NCBI GenBank assembly: GCA_028583405.1
Contig: JAPTMU010000432.1
Span: forward strand, 1-64,000
Direction of reading: 5' to 3'
Source of the DNA: Pogonophryne albipinna
Taxonomy: Eukaryota > Chordata > Actinopteri > Perciformes > Artedidraconidae
Length of the DNA: 64,000 nt
This document shows, piece by piece, positions 9,800 to 20,328 of the stretch. Each line of letters opens with the position of its first letter. Within the stretch, counting starts at the first letter, position 1. The notes below the pieces were generated by a model. The model ran no database searches. It was not told where the DNA came from and worked only from the letters and a program-made list of their open reading frames with translations. The translations under genes were made by a program, and so were the position numbers.

Positions 9800-11377
9800 A
9801 TATTAAGACATATTTCCTGCTGGTACAATTATGTATCCTCTCTGTCAGATGAACAACGTGTGAATTTCGACCTATATAAACAGTATATATTTTACAATAT
9901 GGGATAATGTGAGAGTTCAGGCTCCAGACGCAGGCGGCCCTTCAGCGTGTTACAAAAGAAGGAGCAACAGCCTGGATATACATATATTATTAATACCACA
10001 CTGTATGAAGTACTGAACTACGAGTACACATGTTCCTTCAAGTGTTTAAATTATCATGAAAAGGTGGATGAAGAGTGTTATATATATACATGTAATATCA
10101 CTTACAAATGAGTACTACCTGTACTAATAGCATACAGGATGAAAGAGCAGCATGTTGTAGAACTATCTGATTTGGCCAGAACAATATAATGATACTTAGC
10201 AAAGAATAGGGATTTTTACCACTTTAAGTGTTTTTGTGAAAAGGTTATACATTTATGATTCTATGACAACGCATTACATGCAGCTCCAACTGTACTTAAT
10301 GAGATCAGGCCAACATAAAGCAAAGTCATCTTCAAGAGTTCCTATTTATTTATGTTTTTTCTTTTAAAAACAGAATTATTATAGCATGGCTTCAACAACA
10401 TTATTCTATCAGCTCTTCAGAAAACAGACCTTCCCATCGTTCATTCATTATATTAGTGGTGTATCTAAAAACCTAGGCAAAATAATGCAAATAATATACA
10501 GACTGACTGGCTAATCATATTCACAGTGTTTGACATGGTTGGTGTAAAGAATAATTAATGTAATCATACATAAGATGGAATAATATAAAAATAGCTAGTT
10601 TGTTAGTTGTGTGTTAGTATGTGAAGACTAAGCTAATGAAAACTGTGCTGACCTACATTGGGAGAAGAAACTTAAGTCAAAGAAGTGAAAAATGGGAAAA
10701 TCTAAATACCAATTATAAAACAAGAATTAACATCGTTAAACATTCAAACAAGGAAAGATCCTTCTCTTGGCAAACATCCCCCCCACCCACAATAATTACA
10801 CAGATAATGTGTTCACTTGGTGAGGGGCACTAAACGCTATGTATCATTGAAAGCATGGAGGCTTAGGAGCCATGACCTGGTGTTCAACTCAGAATGACTT
10901 TTGTTACAAATGAAATAAATCCTCCTCCACTATAGACAGATGTACTTTAGTGATCCCAATTTGGCAAATGTGTTCCTCACAGAAGCAGCAGAGCTTTCAT
11001 CATGAAAATACTTTAAGTGGAATACAGAGAACAACAATTCATACACATATTGTTATATCCAACAAACAATAGAAAATATGATATAGAAAAGATTCGAAAT
11101 ACTACAGGAGCGCATTATATACATATAGGATCATTTACAGAAACTCGTGACAGGGAGGAACTCAATCTGCTCACGTGGCAGTGAGTTATCTGACAGTTAG
11201 ATGACCCACTGCCGGAGAGCCAGAGCTGAGCTGCTACTAAGTGTTGTGGCTGTTCACAGGAATATACAACTATAATCATAAATCACATCAAATGTTTTTA
11301 TGTTAATCATTCAATCAATTTACATTTGTATCCACCAATAAACTAAATCAGGAATGTTCTCCGTTAGAGGAGTGGGC
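9800..11377. other. Intergenic, no gene seen
   Basis: About 1.6 kb of AT-rich sequence. The only longer open frame (10621-10833, plus) has no recognisable motif and no promoter or stem-loop. I see no H3 or H1 here. Confidence 0.35.
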
Positions 11378-11393
11378 GGCTCTTAAAAGAGCC
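11378..11393 (-). promoter_or_regulatory. Histone mRNA 3' stem-loop (H4 copy 2)
   Basis: The minus strand reads GGCTCTTTTAAGAGCC 24 nt after the stop, the same spacing as in H4 copy 1. Confidence 0.93.
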
Positions 11394-11417
11394 TTTGGTC
11401 GGTGGGTCAGCAGCTGC

Positions 11418-11738
<321 letters not shown>

Positions 11739-11790
11739 TTATTGGTTATGAATACCAAACATGAATGTTGGCACCATGAGAAGCGGCTGG

Positions 11791-11812
11791 CTTTATTTCG
11801 AGTCAGCGGACG
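11791..11812 (-). promoter_or_regulatory. H4 copy 2 promoter element
   Basis: The minus strand reads CGTCCGCTG followed by 'actcgaaataaag', a GTCCG core plus an AT-rich TATA-like block (11791-11797). It lies about 60-80 bp upstream of the ATG. It parallels the GGTCCG element of H4 copy 1. Confidence 0.5.
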
Positions 11813-11829
11813 TGTTAGAGGTCAGTGGG

Positions 11830-12524
11830 CGGGCCAACAAAGAGCAGCGCTTATATACTTATTTTTTTAATATAACCGTTTTTCCTTCCACTTTTAAATG
11901 TAATTAATGTATTTTAATCAATACTTTGCGTCTTCCTGCGTTAAGTCGTATCAGAGGTAAGATTTACATAATCATTTAAATTAAGATTATCTTTAACAAA
12001 TAGGTTTCTCTTCAAAACAAATCCCTCTTCGGAGTTCATTTCAACCTGTAGTCATTATGATGAGACGTTTTCTCCAAATAAAGATGTATTATGTTAAAAG
12101 AATGACAAAATAATATACTATATCAAAATAATGGAGTAGATCTCACAGAATACTCTAAACATTTTCCTTTAGTTTATGAGCAACCTTCCTTGTTCATTTT
12201 CCTAGATCAATACTTTACATAAACATTGGAATAAAATGTATTATTTAAAGGTTGTGATGTGATATTTTAATCTGCTGTAATGTTGTAACTTCCAACACAC
12301 TGTTGAACACAAGATGGCAGCAACACCACTGCTGTGAGGAATACTTCCATCAACCTGTAAAGCACAGGAAAACACATGTTACAATACACCAGTGATTTTA
12401 ATAAGCAGTGAAAAATGTATAATGTGTTATTAAAACAAAACCTAACACTGAACCATTCAGTTTAGACATTTAAATGCAGAAATGTTTACGACCCAGAGAA
12501 CATAGAGACGTCCACTGCTCAGGA
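11830..12524. other. Intergenic at the histone cluster edge
   Basis: AT-rich, with no gene or repeat that I can define. It is the boundary between the histone genes and the repeat-rich region. Confidence 0.3.
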
Positions 12525-12830
12525 AGCAACACCGATTTCAACGCTGATTCTAAAAAAAATGCTTCTATTGACCTTGGTCTATAAATGTTATCATCAATCA
12601 ATCAAGTGTCTTGTTGCAAATGAACTGGTTGGCAGGACGGCTCTGTTGTGATTGGTCGACTGCTTGGATATGTCCCTTCCCTTACCCTATAAAAATACTC
12701 CTTTTTATTATCGTTATATGTTCGACTTACTATCTTGATTCTGATCACGTACAATGTGTTGGAGCGCTAGCCAGTAGAATCGCCAGTGTTCCTTAGTGAT
12801 GTCACTTTGTTCAGGAAGTAAACAAAGGAG
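12525..12830. repeat. Dispersed repeat, copy 1 of 3
   Basis: Shared motifs are 'ctgctcaggaagc', 'caacgctgattctaa', 'ggctctgttgtgattggtc', 'acaatgtgttggagcgc' and 'gtgatgtcact', in the same order as at 18585-18850 and partly at 18041-18135. It is an interspersed fish-type repeat with no coding capacity. Termini are not defined. Confidence 0.65.
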
Positions 12831-13410
12831 TCCAATGGAAGACTTCCTAAAATCGTTTTACAGTAATATGTCACATTTTTAAGCTTCTACTTAATAGTTT
12901 TTACTGAACTATAAATATCTGTCAGCTCTAGTGTCACTTTTATATATTTTTTCATTTTTGTTAAATAATATCTTGACAAAGTTCTCTGCATAGCATTGCT
13001 ACTGTAGCTAAATGTGCTAAGCTAACAGAAGTTGTTGGAAGTGTTTAGTGTAGTTTCTTTCTTCTTCTTGTTGTACTCGCATGCAGACTGTGTCAAGGTG
13101 AGCAGCCACAGCCAGCGTAACCATAAAAACCTCCAGCGTTTACAACCCGCCGCCATCATCAAACTTTCCATAAAGTCGAGTTTTATGGACGTTAGCCGGT
13201 TAATGGTTTACAGGAAGGCAGGTGACAGGGGGAAACAGAAACAAGATGGACACACAATCATCCTTATCTCTTCTTTTGAAATGTTTCTTTTTTTCTAACC
13301 TCTTCAAAAGAACATACGACTGAAACCCAACGCCAGGCCCAATACGACTTGGCGTAATCCTTTACGTTTCTTTTAACACAACGTGTTCCCAGAGGAGGGA
13401 AAATAACTCT
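12831..13410. other. Intergenic
   Basis: No gene is supported. A short open frame at 13032-13298 has no recognisable domain. Confidence 0.3.
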
Positions 13411-13715
13411 TACGTACCAGAGTGTAGGAATACTCTGTCACAGTAAAAGTCCTCATTCAAAATGTTCCTCAAGTGAAAGTAGAAAAGTATTCTCATCAAA
13501 ATATAGTGAAAGACAGTAAAAGTAGAAGTACTCAGATCTTGTACTTGAGTTCAAATAGAAGTACCCAGATCTTGTACTTCAGTAAAAGTAGAAGTACCAG
13601 AGTGTAGGAATACTCTGTTACAGTAAAAGCATTCAAAATGTTCCTCAAGTAAAAGTAGAAAAGTATTCTCATCAAAATATAGTGAAAGACAGTAAAAGTA
13701 GTCGTTGTGCAGATT
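13411..13715. repeat. Dispersed 'AGTAAAAGTAGAAGTAC' repeat
   Basis: Two partly duplicated blocks contain 'accagagtgtaggaatactc', 'cagtaaaagt', 'aaaatgttcctcaagt' and 'aaagtagaagtactcagatc'. The minus strand of this element reads like the 33-bp unit that fills 48331-55536. This copy is therefore a single-locus relative of that array's founder. Confidence 0.7.
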
Positions 13716-13778
13716 GGTCCATTTCAGAATAATATATATGATATGTTTTATAATGATTGATCATGAAAGTGTTCTCAA

Positions 13779-14310
13779 AGCTGGTGAAGGTGCAGCTAGT
13801 CTGAATGGCTTTGTAGACTGCAGGGTAGCTGGTGAAGGAGCAGCTAGTCTGAATGACTTTGTAGACTGCAGGGTAGCTGGTGAAGGTGCAGCTAGTTTGA
13901 ATGGCTTTGTAGACTGCAGGGTAGCTGGTGAAGGAGCAGCTAGTCTGAATGGCTTTGTAGACTGCAGGGTAGCTGGTGAAGGAGCAGCTAGTCTGAATGG
14001 CTTTGTAGACTGCAGGGTAGCTGGTGAAGGTGCAGCTAGTCTGAATGGCTTTGTAGACTGCAGGGTAGCTGGTGAAGGAGCAGCTAGTCTGAATGGCTTT
14101 GTAGACTGCAGGGTAGCTGGTGAAGGTGCAGCTAGTTTGAATGGCTTTGTAGACTGCAGGGTAGCTGGTGAAGGTGCAGCTAGTTTGAATGGCTTTGTAG
14201 ACTGCAGGGTAGCTGGTGAAGGTGCAGCTAGTTTGAATGGCTTTGTAGACTGCAGGGTAGCTGGTGAAGGTGTAGCTAGTCTGAAGGACTTTGTAGACTG
14301 CAGGGTAGCT
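13779..14310. repeat. 48-bp minisatellite, about 11 copies
   Basis: The unit begins 'agctggtgaaggtgcagcta' and ends 'ttgtagactgcagggt'. Copies differ by few substitutions (gtgcagc/gagcagc, agtctg/agtttg). Because 48 is divisible by three, one frame per strand stays open across the whole array, giving a 16-residue repeat. I see no promoter, splice site or conserved flanking domain, so I call it non-coding. Confidence 0.9.
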
Positions 14311-15129
14311 TGTGGATTTACTCCAGGTGGAACTAAAGTCTGATTCAACACTTCATAATAATAATAATAATACATTTTATTTGGGGGGGGGGCTTTCATA
14401 GCACCCAAGGACACCTTACAGGGTTAGGGGCGATGGAACAATTCAAACAGTGGATTTAGTGAAATATCAGCCGGGGTGAAACAAGACAAACAACTTGATT
14501 ATATTTCACATCATTTATCCAGATCTGTAAAAACTAAAAAACTAAAGGTATTAAATACATGTAGTAAAAGTACACCATTTAGCTAAGTACAATATATGTA
14601 AAATGAAAATACTTAAGGAAAGTACAAGAACCTCAAAATGGTACTTAAGGGCAGCTCTGCTTGTACCTGTATGTGCTATTGAACTGGAAATCACACCGAA
14701 CAGCCGAAAGGGCTTCACATAGAAAACAAACGTAAGACTTAAACATCAATAAACAAAAGTCAACAGATAAAAATAAAGTTATTTAAACACCTGAAAATAT
14801 GAATGAACCTTTATTTATACCCTTGTTTAAAATTCAGTTAATTACAAAAACTACAACAACGAGAAACACAAACCGGCAACACGGTTAAAATAAAGCCATT
14901 CAAACATTTCTCATTTGTAAATGAAGATCACTATGATGTACACATAAAATACAGTTATCTAAAAAGCCTCAGATTTCAACAATTGTTCTAAATTATTTGG
15001 TTTTAAATCAAATAACAAAAATGACAATAGATGTTTGCACGATAAATGTACATTTCCAAAATAGAAAATGCAGATAAAAGCCAAATGTGAATCTATCAAA
15101 TACAATAGTGTAATTTAAAATCTAGGGCT
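14311..15129. other. Intergenic with repeat debris
   Basis: It contains an ATA-rich microsatellite at 14356-14372 and, at about 14560-14660, sequence of the 'agtaaaagtac...aagtacaagaacctcaaaatg' type related to the dispersed repeat at 13411-13715. No gene is visible. Confidence 0.4.
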
Positions 15130-16215
15130 AATAAATGAACATACATTTTCAAATACTTGATATATATTTTTCTTATTCCTATTTACATTCTTACGTCAAT
15201 GTTCTTAACACGTATATGAGCAACATAAAGCCATTGTCAATATTACAGAAAAGGGCAGTAAGAATAATTCATAAAGCTGACTCAAGAGAACCAGGGCCGT
15301 ATTCATGGTCCCAACATTGGGGGGGACATTTTGAGTGTATCTGAATATTGGGGGGGATGTGTCCCCCCCAATGTATATGGTGAATACGGCCCTGAAGAGA
15401 ACACGCCAACAGACTGTTTTTTAAGTCAGGACTCTTGAAAGTCAAAGACATAGCTGAGCTGCAGACATCATCAGTAAAGCACAAAGCAGAATGTTACCAA
15501 CATATTTACAACAGCTGTTTGTTTTTGGATCAGACAAGGAAGACCACAGAAGGAAATACAATGTTAAGCATCCATATGCAAGGACTACTCTTAAACAAAT
15601 GTGTATTTCGGTAGTTGGTGTACAATTGTGGAATTCTCAACACAAGGATCTAAAGAATTGTATTTGTATTTTTCAGTTAAAGAAGTTGTATAAATGAAGA
15701 AAGATGGGACTATATGAAGCAGAATGTGAATAAGTCTATGTACTCTGGTCCTTCATGTTTTTGATGTCTTTGATGTGATGTCTCCTCTGTATTTGCGGGT
15801 CCCATTGTTATTGTTGTTGTTGTTACTATTATCATCATGCGTCGCTTTCCACCTTCTTCTCCAGCAGGACTCAGATGAGGGTGTTGCACTTTTCTTTTCC
15901 TTATACATGTTGTTTTGTTTCTTTCCGTTAACCGTCAAGTGGGAAATAAGTATTTTTTTTGTGTTTCTGTTAGTATCCTAAGATACTGTTATGTTTGGCT
16001 GTGGAAAAAAAAAAAAATATATATATATATTATTATTATTATGAAGGGCAGACCATCTATTTGTTTTTTGTTGTTTTTAGAAAGGAGGTCCCATAAGATG
16101 TTATTCTTCTCCCTGCTCCTTTTCGCTCAATGGTTTTCATGTTTTGTGGCAATTATTGTACATTTTGTTTTGCGTACCATGAGCGGGACAAATAAAAATG
16201 AAATGAAATGAAATG
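15130..16215 (+). mobile_element. LINE 3' fragment (Jockey-superfamily, L2/CR1-like)
   Basis: The translation includes LSILQKRAVRIIHKADSRE and, after an insertion, a stretch around KSGLLKVKDIAELQ and further on VQLWNSQHKDLKN. This is the typical C-terminal end of reverse transcriptase ORF2 in L2/CR1-like fish LINEs. An untranslated tail follows, ending in 'aaataaaaatg' and an AAATG-type simple repeat near 16195-16215. The 5' part is missing and the frame is broken, so it is a dead 5'-truncated copy. A 103-bp element interrupts it at 15292-15394. Confidence 0.75.
15292..15394. mobile_element. hAT-like MITE with 8-bp TSD
   Basis: The ends are CAGGGCCGTATTCA (15292-15305) and TGAATACGGCCCTG (15381-15394), perfect 14-bp inverted repeats. 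It is flanked by the direct repeat AAGAGAAC at 15284-15291 and 15395-15402. An 8-bp duplication plus a CAG...CTG terminus is the hAT superfamily pattern. The body is G/C runs with no coding capacity. It sits inside the LINE fragment and is the younger of the two. Confidence 0.88.
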
Positions 16216-16732
16216 TATTCCATTTCCTTAAATGTCAAGAAAAACTACTTTTTCTAACAAATAACTAATGAATCCATAGAAATGTAATAAGAGATATTTG
16301 CCGCTCAGAAGCAGCTGAACCACATTATGCAACATCAATATAACGTCTATTAAACACTTGGAAACACAAATACACCTGCGCGTGTGTGTAATGACAATTA
16401 TTGTAGCTTTTATGTGATTTTACTGCAGCAGACTAAACTAAATACTCATCAGTGTAAAACAATAAATCTCCCATAAATCCATAAAGAAGCAGATCGTTCC
16501 TCTTCAGGCGAATCGCCACAGGTCGCCGGTTTGAATCCAGGCAGTCCAAGAAAAGCTCCTTATTAAAGACAAATTCAATCATTTCTAGATATAAGAATAC
16601 CATTTTATTTATTAATAGATTATATTTACTTATTTTCAATATGTACCCAAAATAATGTTTACAAATTAAATATTGGTGATAACATCTTATAATAACACAA
16701 TGAATATGTTGTTGCTTATTATTAATTACATG
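16216..16732. other. Intergenic
   Basis: No gene is recognised. A GGTTTGAATCC at about 16528-16538 resembles a polymerase III B box, but no A box or cloverleaf accompanies it. Confidence 0.3.
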
Positions 16733-18042
16733 CTGATGTTCAGCTGTATATCAGTATGTAGTGTCTCTACTTTAAAGAGTCCTCTCCTGCTGATGTTCAG
16801 GTGTATATCAGTATGTAGTGTCTCTACTTTAAAGAGTCCTCTCCTGCTGATGTTCAGCTGTATATCAGTATGTAGTGTCTCTACTTTAAAGAGTCCTCTC
16901 CTGCTGATGTTCAGCTGTATATCAGTATGTAGTGTCTCTACTTTAAAGAGTCCTCTCCAGCTGATGTTCAGGTGTATATCAGTATGTAGTGTCTCTACTT
17001 TAAAGAGTGCTCTCCTGCTGATGTTCAGGTGTATATCAGTATGTAGTGTCTCTACTTTAAAGAGTCCTCTCCTGCTGATGTTCAGGTGTATATCAGTATG
17101 TAGTGTCTCTACTTTAAAGAGTCCTCTCCTGCTGATGTTCAGGTGTATATCAGTATGTAGTGTCTCTACTTTAAAGAGTCCTCTCCTGCTGATGTTCAGG
17201 TGTATATCAGTATGTAGTGTCTCTACTTTAAAGAGTCCTCTCCTGCTGATGTTCAGGTGTATATCAGTATGTAGTGTCTCTACTTTAAAGAGTCCTCTCC
17301 TGCTGATGTTCAGGTGTATATCAGTATGTAGTGTCTCTACTTTAAAGAGTTCTCTCCTGCTGATGTTCAGGTGTATATCAGTATGTAGTGTCTCTACTTT
17401 AAAGAGTCCTCTCCTGCTGATGTTCAGGTGTATATCAGTATGTAGTGTCTCTACTTTAAAGAGTCCTCTCCTGCTGATGTTCAGGTGTATATCAGTATGT
17501 AGTGTCTCTACTTTAAAGAGTCCTCTCCTGCTGATGTTCAGGTGTATATCAGTATGTAGTGTCTCTACTTTAAAGAGTCCTCTCCTGCTGATGTTCAGGT
17601 GTATATCAGTATGTAGTGTCTCTACTTTAAAGAGTCCTCTCCTGCTGATGCTCAGGTGTATATCAGTATGTAGTGTCTCTACTTTAAAGAGTCCTCTCCT
17701 GCTGATGTTCAGGTGTATATCAGTATGTAGTGTCTCTACTTTAAAGAGTCCTCTCCTGCTGATGTTCAGGTGTATATCAGTATGTAGTGTCTCTACTTTA
17801 AAGAGTCCTCTCCTGCTGATGCTCAGGTGTATATCAGTATGTAGTGTCTCTACTTTAAAGAGTCCTCTCCTGCTGATGTTCAGGTGTATATCAGTATGTA
17901 GTGTCTCTACTTTAAAGAGTCCTCTCCTGCTGATGTTCAGGTGTATATCAGTATGTAGTGTCTCTACTTTAAAGAGTCCTCTCCTGCTGATGTTCAGGTG
18001 TATATCAGTATGTAGTGTCTCTACTTTAAAGAGTCCTCTCCT
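16733..18042 (+). repeat. 57-bp minisatellite, about 23 copies (array A)
   Basis: The unit begins 'ctgatgttcaggtgtatatc' and ends 'taaagagtcctctcctg', with over 95% identity between most copies. Since 57 is 19 codons, it yields a 19-residue repetitive open frame that starts in unique flanking sequence. The same unit forms array B at 26312-27530 in the opposite orientation. It ends directly against a piece of the dispersed repeat at 18041-18135. I see no evidence of expression. Confidence 0.95.
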
Positions 18043-18135
18043 CTCTGATTGGTTAGCAGGCCCCTTAGCCTATCACGTATGTGTTGGAGTTCTAGCCAAT
18101 AGGAGCGTGAGTGATGTCACTGTTTTTTGGCAGTA
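18041..18135. repeat. Dispersed repeat, partial copy 2 of 3
   Basis: It contains 'ctctgattggttagcaggc', 'ccttagcctatcacgta', 'tgttggagttctagccaata' and 'gtgatgtcactgt', matching 12525-12830 and 18585-18850. It abuts the last unit of the 57-bp array. Confidence 0.6.
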
Positions 18136-18584
18136 ACCAAAAGAGTATTTTTCTTTGAGTAGAAAATTAATCTGCACGTATTCTGATAAAACTCTTGTGA
18201 TAACTGCATTGAGTACTTTTATTATTTGATGTACATTTGACTTATTTTCCCTGCTTTCAGGATTTTTACTTGTTTACTGAAAGTACTGCAGTGAAGGATC
18301 TAAATATGTATCTTATGATTGTAATACGTGTTCCTTTAGTGTCTACAGCGTGATGTATCTATGACCTCTGATAACTGTGATATTATTGAGTTAATACGAA
18401 GAGCCATGTGATGTTTTTCCCAACGTTCTGTTTGACACAAACCATGAATCATCCTCTTGTCCTCTTGTGTACCTCCAGCGTTTATGGACAATAATAAATA
18501 TAAAACCCTGAGAACCTGTACGCAGCTTTTAAAAAGAAAAAAATCATTAACCTTTTACTGCCAGGCGAACATAAAGACATTCGT
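18136..18584. other. Intergenic
   Basis: No gene is visible. A short match ('acctccagcgttta') to sequence near 13127 suggests it is degraded flank of the same dispersed repeat family. Confidence 0.3.
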
Positions 18585-18850
18585 ATCTTCGACTGCTCAG
18601 GAAGCGACACAGATCTCAACGCTGATTCTAAGAGGATTGGTTTTACTGATCTTACAATATTTTATCATTTTAATATCTCACATTTATTATTTTTAATTCG
18701 ATGGAAGGAACAGGTTAGCTGGCCGGCTCTGTTGTGATTGGTCAACCGCTTAGAGACGTCCCGCCCCTTAGCCTATCTCATACAATGTGTTTGAGCGCTT
18801 GCCAATAGGAACGCGAGTGTTACGCTGTGATGTCACTGTGTTCTTGTACT
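18585..18850. repeat. Dispersed repeat, copy 3 of 3
   Basis: It is collinear with 12525-12830, sharing 'actgctcaggaagcgaca', 'caacgctgattctaa', 'ggctctgttgtgattggtca' and 'gtgatgtcactgtgttc', with a diverged AT-rich middle. Confidence 0.65.
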
Positions 18851-19563
18851 TGCAAAACATCTGCTGAAGTGTCAAAATATACTAAATACATATTTAAATA
18901 AATGACACAGTAGAAAAATTAAAAAGGCCTTTTTGAGTTTTCCCTTTCCTGTAGTGTCTTATAAAGTAACTCGCCTATTAATTAACTTCCCTGTTAAATG
19001 TCCTTTATTTCGTATTTAGATACAAAGTATACAATATAATATATTTATATTTTAATATTTTGAAATGGATTTATTCATTTTTTTAAATATAATTCAAAAG
19101 CGTTTGTTTTTTGGCTTTCTTTTTTATTTATGGATGAAAATAAATGTACAACTTAATAGCCTTTTTTTGTATACGACTGTATTTTCTCCATTATTAGGAA
19201 TTATTTGACAAACTCTTGGAAATGAAATGTGTTCCCGGCTCGATCGCATTACCGTGGACAGGAGGACAAGAGGTTTTTGCGTCTCCTTCTCGCAGTCAAA
19301 CGGTGTTAAAACTCACGCTGCATCTCTGAGGCACTCGGTCACACGTTGCAGGTGCAGTCTGGGTAAACAATGGCGGGGAAGAAATCCCCCCCCTCTCACA
19401 CGTCGTTAGCATGCTTTAGGAGAATTAGCATTTTAGCTTGCAGCCGCTCGGGGTCGAGACCTTTGGCAGGAGTGAAGAAAGACACAGGTTAATAGGGCTG
19501 TTAAAATGTCACCCATGTTCATGTGAGAGGTCAAATCATGAGAGTATTACAAGGCAAACAGTG
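18851..19563. other. Intergenic
   Basis: AT-rich, then more GC-rich at 19220-19400. No gene motif or clear repeat is visible. Confidence 0.3.
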
Positions 19564-19790
<227 letters not shown>

Positions 19791-19792
<2 letters not shown>

Positions 19793-20328
19793 AAAGCGGC
19801 CGCTGTGCTTCATCTGACTGACTGTCAGACTGACTGTGTGTCAGTACATTTATTTTAATATTCCCTAAGTTGTTTATTCATTTGTCTTTATTTTTGCTAT
19901 TTATTTTTCTGTAGTGGAAATAAATACTGAATATTGATTTTTCATAATGAATGAAATGCATGAAAAAAAATCAATTGATAAAATGAAGTCAATAAATAGG
20001 GAAACTAAAGTCAAGGTACGTTTATTTATACAGCAGCTTTCAACACAAGGCAATTCAAAGTTTACTGAAATGAAAGACATTAATGATCATTAAGAAATAG
20101 TGCAGCGGAAACACTTTACAAAATAAAAATTACAAAATATACATAAAACAAGCTGATATAGAATAACCCAGGTATAAAATAATACATGAATAAAGTTACA
20201 GTGCAGTGTGAGGTATGAATAGTTCTCTAGAATGGATTTGAAAGGACCTGCAAGATTCTGGGAGTTTGTTCCAGATGTTTGGATAACTGAACTTCTCCAG
20301 GTTTATTTCTGGTTCTGGGGACAGAAAG
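19791..20328. repeat. Unique sequence then host repeat 5' part
   Basis: From about 20010, 'caaggtacgtttatttata' and 'aaggcaattcaaagttta' begin a common fish-type interspersed repeat. It continues to 'ttctggttctggggacagaaag' at 20307-20328, where the LINE is inserted, and resumes after the LINE at 23575. The earlier part, 19791-20009, is featureless. Confidence 0.6.
20318..20328 (+). repeat. Target-site duplication, left copy
   Basis: GGGACAGAAAG here is repeated exactly at 23564-23574, on the far side of the LINE tail, and defines the insertion. Confidence 0.75.

Noticed and set aside
13705..14343. A 212-codon frame over the 48-bp array
   Set aside because: It is open on both strands because the unit is 16 codons, and has no independent support.
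16528..16538. Possible tRNA or SINE B box (GGTTTGAATCC)
   Set aside because: No A box at the right distance and no cloverleaf could be drawn.
16673..18136. A 487-codon frame over the 57-bp array, and the 451-codon minus frame over array B
   Set aside because: It is Cys/Ser-rich repetition of one 19-residue unit with AT-rich unique ends and no signal of a real protein family.
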